Source: a virus. From it: a DNA stretch of 49,198 nucleotides. The notes beneath the pieces were generated by a model. It saw only the letters and a program-made list of their open reading frames with translations. It was not told the DNA's origin and did no database searches. The stretch is taken from positions 1 through 49,198 of the IMG/VR virus record IMGVR_UViG_3300014491_000005. The stretch is one strand, 5' to 3'. Below are positions 1 to 6,751 of this stretch, piece by piece (the stretch's first letter is position 1; each line of letters starts with the position of its first letter). The position numbers and the translations under genes are program-made.

Positions 1-165
1 AGGATAGCGGACGATGCGCCGGACGCGAACTCGGAGCAGCAAGCTGGGCCCCGGGTGCGTCTGCGTGACCCCGCGCCGGGACGCCGTCTAGCCTTGTGCC
101 ATGCCCGCAGAGTCCTCGTTCGATGTGTCGTGTAAACGACGCATTACGTATACAGAGGACAGGCA

Positions 166-438
166 ATGAGAGCAGGCATCGACGTCGGCCCCCTGTGGGT
201 CAGCACGGATGAATGGAGCCACCGCCACCACGAGTACGGGCGCCGGCGGCCCTGGGGTGCGGTCCGGCTGCTGCTGTTCGGCATCCTGCTCCTGGCCGGA
301 GCTGGCATAAATATCTACGCCCTGACGTGGGCCTTGTGGAGCCTGGCCGGGGTCCTGCTTGTCCTGGGAATGGCCCAGTGGAACCAGCGGAAGGCAGCCG
401 CACGCGCGCCCGTGCGGCCAGCGCCACCGCGGCGGTAG
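166..438 (+). CDS. Small two-helix membrane protein
   Basis: A 90-residue protein with two hydrophobic stretches (about residues 34-47 and 51-67) separated by a short turn, a polar N-terminus and an Arg/Pro-rich tail. This pattern fits a small inner-membrane hairpin protein. The ATG follows GAGGACAGGCA, a reasonable ribosome binding site. It is on the plus strand and faces the end of the long minus-strand late operon; the two meet at the terminator at 445-497. The 165 bases before it hold no gene, only a weak dyad (GTCGT/ACGAC, 127-140). I do not recognise the family; a membrane or superinfection-exclusion role is only a guess. Confidence 0.55.
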   Translation: MRAGIDVGPLWVSTDEWSHRHHEYGRRRPWGAVRLLLFGILLLAGAGINIYALTWALWSLAGVLLVLGMAQWNQRKAAARAPVRPAPPRR

Positions 439-444
439 GGCAGC

Positions 445-497
445 AAAAAAAAGACGCCCGGCCACCAGTCCCGTGATGGGGACCGGCGGCCGGGCGC
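445..497 (-). terminator. Rho-independent terminator ending the late operon
   Basis: On the minus strand CGCCCGGCC (496-488) pairs perfectly with GGCCGGGCG (463-455), and eight T residues follow (452-445). The loop is long but can pair internally. It lies just after the last late gene and is the strongest minus-strand terminator in the window. Confidence 0.85.
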
Positions 498-516
498 TTT
501 CGTGTGTCCGGGCGGT

Positions 517-666
517 TTACCGGCGGCCTCGGACGAGCCTCATGACCTTCCGGACCGGCCACGTCACCACGTAGGCGGCGACCGCGGCCATGCCGATCAG
601 CCAGGCACCGAGAAACCCAGGATCCAGATCGTGCGACTGTTCGTCCTCGGGTACAGGGTCGGTCAT
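517..666 (-). CDS. 49-residue single-span membrane protein
   Basis: The ATG at 666 overlaps the stop of the preceding gene as ATGA, the coupling used throughout this operon, so I take this short frame as real although longer frames run through it. The protein has an acidic N-terminus (DPVPEDEQ), one transmembrane helix (about residues 18-36) and a strongly basic C-terminus ending LVRGRR. N-out/C-in topology with a basic tail is seen in small phage holins and in Rz-like or spanin-associated peptides, but no family is recognised. It is the last gene before the operon terminator, two genes after the HNH nuclease. Confidence 0.6.
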   Translation of the reverse strand: MTDPVPEDEQSHDLDPGFLGAWLIGMAAVAAYVVTWPVRKVMRLVRGRR

Positions 667-953
667 ACCCCGGACGAGGCGAGGATCGCGAGCACGTCGG
701 CGACGAGCTTCTTGCCCAGCGACTCCAGCTCCGTCTTCGCGGTCGGCAGGTCGGCCTCGACGGTGGCCTCGATGTCCTGCTCGTACTTGGTCACCAGGCC
801 CTTGATCTGCGTCTCGGCCTCGGTGACGCGCTGCAGCGCGGCCTCGATCTGCTTGCGGGCCTCGCCGGTTGCCTCGGCGGCCAGCTTCTCCAGCTCGGCC
901 CTGGCGCTTTCCAGCGCCGCCTTGATTGATGCCAGCATGTCGTCTCCGTTCAA
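663..953 (-). CDS. Small coiled-coil protein
   Basis: A 96-residue protein that is almost entirely charged alpha helix with heptad spacing (segments such as ALESARAELEKLAAEATGEA and IEAALQRVTEAETQIKGL). No membrane segment or catalytic motif. It ends with an ATGA overlap into the 49-residue membrane protein, so the two are probably translated together. The start ATG at 953 follows a GAACGGAGACG-type weak binding site. Function unknown; a structural or membrane-adaptor role is inference from the coiled coil and its partner. Confidence 0.7.
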   Translation of the reverse strand: MNGDDMLASIKAALESARAELEKLAAEATGEARKQIEAALQRVTEAETQIKGLVTKYEQDIEATVEADLPTAKTELESLGKKLVADVLAILASSGV

Positions 954-998
954 CTGGGGCAGGAACGTTCAGGGGGTGGCGCGTCCGGTTAAGCCTTA

Positions 999-1652
999 TC
1001 AGGCGGCCAGGACGAGACGTCGCAGCATGAACCGGAGGACGTCCCGGTCCTGCTTGCTCGCGTTGCAGCGGCGGCAGATAGGCGCGAGGTTGATCCATTC
1101 GCCTGTCCCGCCGCTTGCTACCGCGATGATGTGGTCTTTCTCGATGCCTGGCCGTCCGCAATAGACGCACGGATCACCGTCGATGATTCTGGCGTATTCG
1201 ACCGCCAAATCGTCGCCGTTTATGAACTCAACGGCGTCTGGACGGTTAACCGCGCGCCATGCGCGCCTCCGGGTGTTTATCTCGTCCCGGTGCGATTGGG
1301 CGTAGGCGCGCTTTTGCTCTGCGTCGCATGGGCGGGTCCGTTGCTTCTCTCGATGGCAGGCCTTGCAGCCCTTTGGCTTGCCCTTGACGTACCTCATGTT
1401 CGTCCCAGGGTCGTGGCTACAAGTCCAGGTAACTCCTGGGTGGCGAGGCTGGATCCCCTGCTCTCGCCTCTTCGCAGCCATGCGCTCCCTCGCGCAGGCT
1501 TTGCAGTCACCGCTCTTACCCGATAGGTTTTCGGGCGTACGTGGGTGACCATTGTCACAGAATGGTTTTTCTCCCCGTTTGGGTATGCCCTCTTCGCGGC
1601 GCTTCCGTTCTTTCCATTGGCGCTGGTATTCGAGCCGCTCAGGAGTCGCCAC
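999..1652 (-). CDS. HNH homing-type endonuclease with zinc knuckles
   Basis: A 217-residue protein. The C-terminal third is a classical HNH nuclease: zinc cysteines C162, C165, C193 and C196 bracket D173-H174 and N188/N197 (motifs CVYCG, KDHIIAVASGG, NLAPICRRCN). Upstream are two C-x(2)-GH or C-H...C-x2-C knuckles (about residues 32-52 and 76-98) separated by Arg/Lys-rich helices, the usual DNA-reading part of free-standing phage HNH enzymes. It probably makes site-specific nicks or breaks that spread the gene between related phages. The start is a GTG at 1652 with only a weak ribosome binding site (AGGATGC). The gene interrupts the otherwise tight end of the late operon. Confidence 0.88.
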   Translation of the reverse strand: MATPERLEYQRQWKERKRREEGIPKRGEKPFCDNGHPRTPENLSGKSGDCKACARERMAAKRREQGIQPRHPGVTWTCSHDPGTNMRYVKGKPKGCKACHREKQRTRPCDAEQKRAYAQSHRDEINTRRRAWRAVNRPDAVEFINGDDLAVEYARIIDGDPCVYCGRPGIEKDHIIAVASGGTGEWINLAPICRRCNASKQDRDVLRFMLRRLVLAA

Positions 1653-1670
1653 GCATCCTATTTTACTGCG

Positions 1671-2486
1671 TCAGACCACAAATTGCTTGTAGTCAAAATA
1701 GCTCGCGAGGAACTGAAGAGTGCTGGCGTGAACCCGGTAATCACCGGACAGGCCAAAGGAGGTCGACCACGAGTTGCGCACCTCGATGATGGTCTTGTCC
1801 AGCTCGATGCCGTTGCTGGTCTGGGCCAGCTGGACGATCGTGTGCGGGGTGGTTTCGTGGCCGCCAGCGACACCGGACGCGACCGCCTCATACAGGGCAT
1901 CCAGGCTGCCGTCACCGTCGACGAACCCGTCCGAGTCGACAGCCATCCACGAGTTGAACCACGGGCCGCCCATGATGGCGCTCCCGGCCTGCAGCATGGA
2001 CAGCAGGTTGGCCGCGCCGGTCGCGGTCTTGTAGTCAGCGATGCGCTTCTGGGCCAGCATCTCCTTGCAGCAGTACAGGCCCGTCGACCCGCAGTCAGTC
2101 GGCGGCCACTCCTGCGCCGGGTCGCCGGTCTGCGACGTGCACGAGTGGTAGAAGCGGATCGCCCACACCTCGTTGCCGGTCAGGTCTGTCGCGGACAGGC
2201 CAGCGGCGGTGAGGTCCTTCCCGGCGACGTGCAGCCGCTCCCCGTAGTGGGCGGTGGTCGACTGCGCGGTACACGAGCCGAGCGCGTCGACCCGCGCGGC
2301 GCCCATGACGATCTTGTCGGTAAAGATGCCCTGCTCGATCAGGTCCTCCTGATCGAGCGGCCCGAACGCCATCGGCCAGGACACCTCCCGCAGCGGCTCG
2401 CCGCGGTGCAGCTGCATCCGGTCGAAGTGCGGCGGCTCCGCGACTGCGAACTGACCGAACTTCGTGGGGGTAGCGCCTTCGTACAC
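1671..2486 (-). CDS. Papain-like (C1 family) cysteine peptidase
   Basis: A 271-residue protein in which the three papain landmarks occur in the right order: C72 in ALGSCTAQ (bacterial C1-like enzymes have GSCTA here), H210 in GGHETT, and N238 in VRNSWSTSFGLSGDYR, the C-terminal Asn-Ser-Trp motif. A Cys-rich segment (DCGSTGLYCC, 131-140) lies between. There is no propeptide, signal peptide or cell-wall domain. Known C1-like members cleave peptide bonds; here it sits beside the lysin and tail genes, so a role in cell-wall peptide cleavage, host protein degradation or virion protein maturation are all possible. The GTG start at 2486 follows GGAGG at six bases. A terminator lies directly upstream, so expression should be reduced relative to the tail genes. 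Confidence 0.75.
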   Translation of the reverse strand: MYEGATPTKFGQFAVAEPPHFDRMQLHRGEPLREVSWPMAFGPLDQEDLIEQGIFTDKIVMGAARVDALGSCTAQSTTAHYGERLHVAGKDLTAAGLSATDLTGNEVWAIRFYHSCTSQTGDPAQEWPPTDCGSTGLYCCKEMLAQKRIADYKTATGAANLLSMLQAGSAIMGGPWFNSWMAVDSDGFVDGDGSLDALYEAVASGVAGGHETTPHTIVQLAQTSNGIELDKTIIEVRNSWSTSFGLSGDYRVHASTLQFLASYFDYKQFVV

Positions 2487-2504
2487 GATGCCTCCGGGGC
2501 ATGA

Positions 2505-2529
2505 GAAAAGCCCCCTGGCGGTCGCCAGG
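2505..2529 (-). terminator. Intercistronic hairpin terminator
   Basis: On the minus strand CCTGGCG and CGCCAGG form a tight stem, extended by GGGG, followed by CTTTTC and then CATGCCCC. It precedes the cysteine peptidase gene and resembles the other hairpins between late genes. Confidence 0.65.
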
Positions 2530-2585
2530 AGGCCGGGTACGGGAATGAGTCAGGTCACGGGAAACGCGGGATGAGCGGGGCCGTG

Positions 2586-2945
2586 TCAGCCGGCGGGAGT
2601 GCCGACGAGCGCCCCGAGGTCGACCGTGGCCGGTGTCGACGGCAGGAAGAACGACCACGGGTCCTGGTCGACGCCGGCCACGGTGATCTGCACGGTCCAG
2701 AACCAGAAGCCCGTCAGGCCCTCGACGGTGACGGGGCTGTCGGTCGGCAGGAGCCGTAGCGGGCCACCGGAGGAGCTGAGGAGCTGCCCCCCGGTGATCG
2801 CCGCGAGGACGGGGGTGTCTGCCTGGAGCACGGGCACACCGGAGGCGTAGACGCTCGCGGACGGCGTGAACGTCGCGGTCCCGTTCAGCGGCTCTCCCGA
2901 GCCGTCTTCCCAGGTGCCGGTGATGGTGACGTAGGTCAGCGACAT
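2586..2945 (-). CDS. Small beta-rich tail-associated protein
   Basis: A 119-residue protein starting MSLTYVTITGTWEDGSGEPL and containing alternating beta-strand patterns ending in ATVDLGALVGTPAG. The composition and opening resemble small actinophage tail-fibre or receptor-binding accessory proteins with an immunoglobulin-like or carboxypeptidase-regulatory fold, but I can name no family with certainty. It is flanked on both sides by hairpin terminators (2505-2529 and 2967-2988), making it a single-gene segment inserted between lysin and peptidase genes. Confidence 0.65.
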   Translation of the reverse strand: MSLTYVTITGTWEDGSGEPLNGTATFTPSASVYASGVPVLQADTPVLAAITGGQLLSSSGGPLRLLPTDSPVTVEGLTGFWFWTVQITVAGVDQDPWSFFLPSTPATVDLGALVGTPAG

Positions 2946-2966
2946 GGCCTATCCCCCAGGCATGCG

Positions 2967-2988
2967 AAAGCCCCGGCACGGGCCGGGG
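2967..2988 (-). terminator. Intercistronic hairpin (weak terminator)
   Basis: On the minus strand CCCCGGC/GCCGGGG pair across a four-base loop and are followed by CTTTCGCATGCC. The T-tract is short, so partial termination or RNA stabilisation is likely. Confidence 0.5.
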
Positions 2989-3001
2989 CGTGGGCGGGTC
3001 T

Positions 3002-3898
3002 TTATCGGGTCAGCGTGACGGTGATGGTGGCGTGCGGCGGCCCGGCTGGGGCACCGTTGGCCCACAGGTGCGTTTCGTACCGGCCAGCGGGCAGGCCCTT
3101 GCCGGTGGGCCCGTATTCGGACGCCCCGGTGCCGGTGACCGTCTGGTGGCTGGCCAGCTCGCCGGCCGCGTCATAGGTGAAGACGCTGTACCCGGTGGGC
3201 TTCTGGCCGGACGGGCCGGTCACCGGCTCCCAGACCAGCGTGTAACCGTCGCGGGTCTGCTTCACGACGTGCAGGCCGGCAGGTTCCGGGAACGTCCAGC
3301 CGGTGTAGCCCGCGATCCACGAATCGAGGTCCGCCGTGGTGCCGTTGAAAGCGTCCGCGTCGACGCCGCCTTCGGTCCCCCACTGCCAGAAACGCCAGGT
3401 CTTCCACTTCGCCGGGGCCCACTGGGACGGGCCGGGCGCAGAAGAGGAAGGCCATGCCACCCACAGGTCATAGTGCCCGGAGGTGGCCACGAGGGTCTTG
3501 GCGACGTCCAAGTCCGTGTAGGCGACGATGGGGTGCTGCGGGCCGGCGAGGGACCGGACCTTGTCGCACCACGCCTTCACGTCCGCGTCGGTGACACCGG
3601 GATAGTCGGACGCGACGACCGCGAGGATGTCACCCGGCCTTAGCCCGCCGTTGGCCTTGATCGCATCCACGTAATAGGTGCCCTGCGCGGTTGCGGACGC
3701 CGATCCGACGAGTTCGTGGTAGCCGCCGCGAGGTTTCCCCCACGACCCGAGGACCGCCCAGTTGCGGGCCAGGTGCGGGTCGATTTCCGTCAGGCCGTTC
3801 GTGACCTTGGTGAACGCGAAGCTAAGGCCGCTCAGGTCCGCGGCGGTGAGCGGGGCCTGATAGGCGCTGTAGTCGCGGCCTTCCGCGCTGGCGGTCAT
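3002..3898 (-). CDS. GH25-type endolysin with C-terminal Fn3-like domain
   Basis: A 298-residue protein. Residues 5-195 follow the GH25 muramidase layout: GRDYSAYQ (D9), AFTKVTNG, GGYHEL (58-63), an interior strand GDILAVVASDY (89-99) and the closing W-rich segment FWQWG (170-174) with DADAFNG. Residues about 205-298 look like a fibronectin type III domain (YTLVWEPVTGPSG, TGYSVFTYD). GH25 enzymes cut the MurNAc-GlcNAc bond. The usual DxE pair is not present in the expected strand: alignment by eye puts A96 and D98 there, so activity may be altered. The start overlaps the DUF1003 gene as ATGA, indicating coupled lysis genes. Confidence 0.78.
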   Translation of the reverse strand: MTASAEGRDYSAYQAPLTAADLSGLSFAFTKVTNGLTEIDPHLARNWAVLGSWGKPRGGYHELVGSASATAQGTYYVDAIKANGGLRPGDILAVVASDYPGVTDADVKAWCDKVRSLAGPQHPIVAYTDLDVAKTLVATSGHYDLWVAWPSSSAPGPSQWAPAKWKTWRFWQWGTEGGVDADAFNGTTADLDSWIAGYTGWTFPEPAGLHVVKQTRDGYTLVWEPVTGPSGQKPTGYSVFTYDAAGELASHQTVTGTGASEYGPTGKGLPAGRYETHLWANGAPAGPPHATITVTLTR

Positions 3899-4341
3899 GG
3901 TTGCTCCTTGATGGGTGCGGTCCCGGCGGGGTCACCGTCCGGGGCGTCGATGGGCACGCCGAGCAGCTGGCAGACCCGCATGGTCAGCGCGCGGTCGGCG
4001 CGGATCTCGGTGAGAGCGGCCTCGTTGACCTCGTAGTCGTGTTCGGCTTTCAGCCGGTCCCGTTCAGCGGCGCGGTTCTGCGACAGCAGGATCAGCGGCG
4101 CGGCGTAGGAGGCCTGCGTGGAGAAGATCAGATTCAGGAGGATGTACGGATACCTGTCGAAGTGGATCGCGTCTGTGAGTGCGAGCGTGTTCAGGGCGAG
4201 CCACGCGACGATAAAGGCCGTCATCCAGGCGATGAACCGTAGCGACCCAAAGAACGTCACGAAGCGATCAACCGCTCGGTCCACGCGCGAGGGATTGTCG
4301 TAGAGCGCCTGATTGACGGGGTGGCGATGAACAGCAGTCAC
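3895..4341 (-). CDS. DUF1003 family membrane protein
   Basis: A 148-residue protein with two closely spaced transmembrane helices (FIAWMTAFIVAWLALNTLAL and YILLNLIFSTQASYAAPLIL) followed by the DUF1003 signature SQNRAAERDRLKAEHDYEVN. I place the start at the GTG at 4341 because AGAGGGGG lies just upstream and the longer frame would run into the divergent nuclease gene. It ends in an ATGA overlap with the lysin gene. DUF1003 proteins are uncharacterised inner-membrane proteins; position immediately before the lysin makes a holin or holin-regulator role plausible, which is inference. Confidence 0.8.
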   Translation of the reverse strand: MTAVHRHPVNQALYDNPSRVDRAVDRFVTFFGSLRFIAWMTAFIVAWLALNTLALTDAIHFDRYPYILLNLIFSTQASYAAPLILLSQNRAAERDRLKAEHDYEVNEAALTEIRADRALTMRVCQLLGVPIDAPDGDPAGTAPIKEQP

Positions 4342-4371
4342 CCCTACCCCCTCTCTTGCTAGAATTAGAAC

Positions 4372-4971
4372 GTGAAGGCGAATACAGCCGATGATCTGCA
4401 TGCAGGCTTCAAACGGGCCGCCAACGGATGCCTCGAATGGACGCGAGGGCGATTCGAGAAGGGGTATGGAGCCTTCACCTATCAGGGCAAGCTCTGGCGC
4501 ACACACCGCCTGGTGTGGACCTTCGAGCACGGCCCGATCCCGCCAGGGGCCGAGATCCTGCACCACTGCGACAATCCACCGTGCGGCGACATAACCCACC
4601 TATTCGATGGCTCGCAGTCCGACAACCTCTATGACATGTACGGCAAAGGACGGCAGTCACCGCGCCATGGACGCTACGAGCGCACTGCGGCTCATCGCGC
4701 TGCGCTTCGCGCGTTCCGGATGAGCGAGAGCGAGGCCAAGTACGGTGCCGGTGTGCCCCGCTCGGGTGAGCCGGCCGAACTACCCCAGCGCGTTCCTCCG
4801 TCCGTACCGCCAGGCACTCCCCTTGCCGAGCTGACGTGCGTGATCTGCGCTCAGCGTTTCCTAGTGCCGGTGACGCTCGTCAAGCGGTACTCAGCATGCG
4901 GTGATAGGTGCTCGGCGGTACGACGCCGGCTTGCCCGTTCGTCCTCAGCAGCACCCCTGCGACCTGCTTGA
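4372..4971 (+). CDS. HNH endonuclease (plus strand, in lysis region)
   Basis: A 199-residue protein. Residues about 40-95 contain the HNH_3-type motif seen in phage homing enzymes: THRLVW, then GAEILHHCDNPPC, then THLFDGSQSDN with D-M-x-x-KGR. The C-terminus adds a treble-clef-like segment with CVIC and CGDRC. It is transcribed against the surrounding late genes, divergent from DUF1003 with 30 bases between the starts, and abuts the end of the VIT-like gene. This arrangement is typical of a mobile intergenic nuclease. Start ATG or GTG near 4372 (ACGTGAAGGCG) has no clear ribosome binding site, so expression may be weak. Confidence 0.82.
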   Translation: MKANTADDLHAGFKRAANGCLEWTRGRFEKGYGAFTYQGKLWRTHRLVWTFEHGPIPPGAEILHHCDNPPCGDITHLFDGSQSDNLYDMYGKGRQSPRHGRYERTAAHRAALRAFRMSESEAKYGAGVPRSGEPAELPQRVPPSVPPGTPLAELTCVICAQRFLVPVTLVKRYSACGDRCSAVRRRLARSSSAAPLRPA

Positions 4972-4987
4972 GGCGGCTGCCAGCGGC

Positions 4988-5452
4988 TTACGCCGTGCTC
5001 CCGATCCACAGGTCACACGCGATGGTGACGATCAGGACGACGGCGAGGATCGCGAACGTCTGCCCGACGATCACCCACCGCTGACCCGGGCCTGCTTCCC
5101 GGAGGAATGCGACCAGCCCGGCGATGACGACGCACACGCCGGCGGCGCATGCCAGCGCCGCGGCGCCGGAGGTGAACGCCCACGGAACAGCAGGGGCGGC
5201 CCCGCCGATGACGGTGGCCCCGAACATGACTGCCGCGCCGGGCAGGCGGGTGTCGGTGTCGGCCGACATGAAGTCCCCGGCCGCCATGCTCACCCCGGAG
5301 GAGATCGCCCCGGACAGCGCGGTCGGAAAGATCAGCTTCGGATGCGTGACCAGCAGGTAGCCAACGACGCCGAGCAGCGACATCATGCCGTCGCTGCCGC
5401 CGAACACGGCGCGGCGCGCAGCCGGGCCCTTGATCAGCGCCCGGAGCTTCAC
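4988..5452 (-). CDS. VIT1/CCC1-like membrane protein
   Basis: A 154-residue integral membrane protein. The N-terminal half reads like the VIT/CCC1 iron-manganese transporter family: FGGSDGMMSLLGVVGYL (compare the family's G-x-x-DG-x-x-x-x-LG helix) and LSGAISSGVSMAAGDFMSA (the family's G-x-x-S-M-x-x-G-x-x-x-S helix). Three further helices follow (around residues 72-92, 96-117 and 127-149). It lacks the long cytosolic metal-binding helix normally found between helices 2 and 3. The GTG start overlaps the previous stop as GTGA. Transport of divalent metal, or use of the compact bundle as a holin, are both inference from family and location. Confidence 0.68.
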   Translation of the reverse strand: MKLRALIKGPAARRAVFGGSDGMMSLLGVVGYLLVTHPKLIFPTALSGAISSGVSMAAGDFMSADTDTRLPGAAVMFGATVIGGAAPAVPWAFTSGAAALACAAGVCVVIAGLVAFLREAGPGQRWVIVGQTFAILAVVLIVTIACDLWIGSTA

Positions 5453-6216
5453 TGGCCGTCCTCCGCGTCCTGCCGGGCGAACGCCTGCCGGGCCAGGTCG
5501 TCGTCTTCGGGCAGCACCAGCCGCCGCCCGGCCGCCAGCGCCATCCGGTGCTCGGCGTGCAGCGCCGAACCGGGCGCCGACCACAGGACATGCACCCGCC
5601 GGTCCCCTGACCCGCGTGGAGCGACCGGTACGACCGCGTGAGCGTGCCCGTCCCGGTCGGTGACCCACAGCTGAAAGTCGCCTCGAGTAAAGGTCTGGAT
5701 TTCGGTGATCGGGGCCGGGTAGTGGTGGACACCGCCGCCGTGCGGCAAGACGCCCGTATGGAGTTCCGCTGTGAGCGGCACGCTGGCGTTGCAGATCGAG
5801 TCGGTCCACCGGGCGATACCGGCCGCGTCCACGATGGGCGTGTCGAGCAGTTCACGGATGCCCAGCTCGCGGACAGCGTCCGGAAAGCCGGCGTAGATCC
5901 GGCGGGCGTTGACCCGGAGCTCGTCGACCCGGGCGGGGTCGGCGCAAAACTGGCTAGCCCACTCGATACCCGCCAGGTTGCGGGCCAGGAACCACCCGTC
6001 GTCGTCGAGGAGCCACAGGCCGCCGCCGTGATGGTCCTGGTATGGCGGGGGCCCGTAGTAGAAGCCGTGGACTTCCCGGGCGATGCGGTTCATCGTCGCG
6101 CGGGACTGCTTGTACTCCGGGGAGTCGGTGCGGGGCGGGTGATCGGGGATCTCGATCTCCCACGGATGGTCTTCCTGCTCGGTGTGCGTGGAAGGTGGCA
6201 TGCCGGTACGGCTCAT
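5449..6216 (-). CDS. Conserved hypothetical protein
   Basis: A 255-residue soluble protein opening MSRTGMPPSTHTEQEDHPW and containing IEIPDHPPRTDSPEYKQSR, a stretch I associate with an uncharacterised actinobacterial family (perhaps DUF6424; name from memory). It is rich in Trp and His (HGFYYGPPPYQDHHGGGLW, HVLWSAPGSALHAEHRM) without a recognisable catalytic motif. The ATG at 6216 follows AAAGGAGG at seven bases, which decides the start over an upstream GTG. It overlaps the VIT-like gene as GTGA, so both are probably co-translated. Role unknown. Confidence 0.72.
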   Translation of the reverse strand: MSRTGMPPSTHTEQEDHPWEIEIPDHPPRTDSPEYKQSRATMNRIAREVHGFYYGPPPYQDHHGGGLWLLDDDGWFLARNLAGIEWASQFCADPARVDELRVNARRIYAGFPDAVRELGIRELLDTPIVDAAGIARWTDSICNASVPLTAELHTGVLPHGGGVHHYPAPITEIQTFTRGDFQLWVTDRDGHAHAVVPVAPRGSGDRRVHVLWSAPGSALHAEHRMALAAGRRLVLPEDDDLARQAFARQDAEDGQ

Positions 6217-6290
6217 CGCCACCCCTCCTTTCTGGTGGAGTGGCGGATGGGCCGCGGGCAGCGGCTACGGGCGGGGGATTGTGCGGGCGG

Positions 6291-6644
6291 TCAGCCGGCG
6301 GGCGTGTTCCCGCCGGTCAGGAACATGCTCGCGATCATGATCGCGATCATGGCCACCGACAGGATGGTCGGGATCAGCCACCGCCGCCATTCACTGCGCC
6401 AGGCGACGTGGTTATGCGCGCGGTCAAGTTCGCCCTGGATCTGGGCCAGGTGCAAGTCGTGGGCGTCGACCTTCTGCTGCAACGCCGCAAGGTCGCCCTT
6501 GTCGGCTTTCAGCGCGAGCAGGTCGAACAAACGGTCGAGCTTGTTGGTGATGTCGGCCCGCATCTCCGTGAGGATGTCCTTCACGGAATAGGCGATCACC
6601 GGCTCGTCGCCCAGGTGGCGGCGGTCGTGGTTGTCGTCTTCCAA
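6291..6644 (-). CDS. Coiled-coil protein with C-terminal membrane anchor
   Basis: A 117-residue protein: a helix-forming region (VKDILTEMRADITNKLDRLF, LKADKGDLAALQQKVDAHDL) followed by one transmembrane helix near the C-terminus (WLIPTILSVAMIAIMIASMF). This tail-anchored coiled-coil architecture is common next to actinophage lysis genes and is often labelled holin or minor membrane protein. I choose the TTG at 6644 because AGAGGGGAGG precedes it; the open frame extends further upstream without a good ribosome binding site. Confidence 0.65.
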   Translation of the reverse strand: MEDDNHDRRHLGDEPVIAYSVKDILTEMRADITNKLDRLFDLLALKADKGDLAALQQKVDAHDLHLAQIQGELDRAHNHVAWRSEWRRWLIPTILSVAMIAIMIASMFLTGGNTPAG

Positions 6645-6751
6645 CCTCGGCCTCCCCTCTTGGTAGGTCACTGGTAGCTGCGGTTCCTGCGGGAGCTTCG
6701 CCCCCACAGGCCGGGATGCGAACAAAACAGCAGGTCAAGTAGAGGCGTGGA

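Noticed and set aside
127-140. GTCGT/ACGAC dyad near the left end as an operator
   Set aside because: Arms of five bases are too short to separate from chance in GC-rich DNA.
517-1170. A 217-residue minus-strand frame covering two small genes
   Set aside because: Its upstream two thirds is Arg-rich shadow sequence; the ATGA-coupled coiled-coil and 49-residue genes explain the region better.
1541-2504. Large plus-strand frame opposite the cysteine peptidase
   Set aside because: Composition is that of a shadow frame, no ribosome binding site, and the minus strand encodes an intact papain-like triad.
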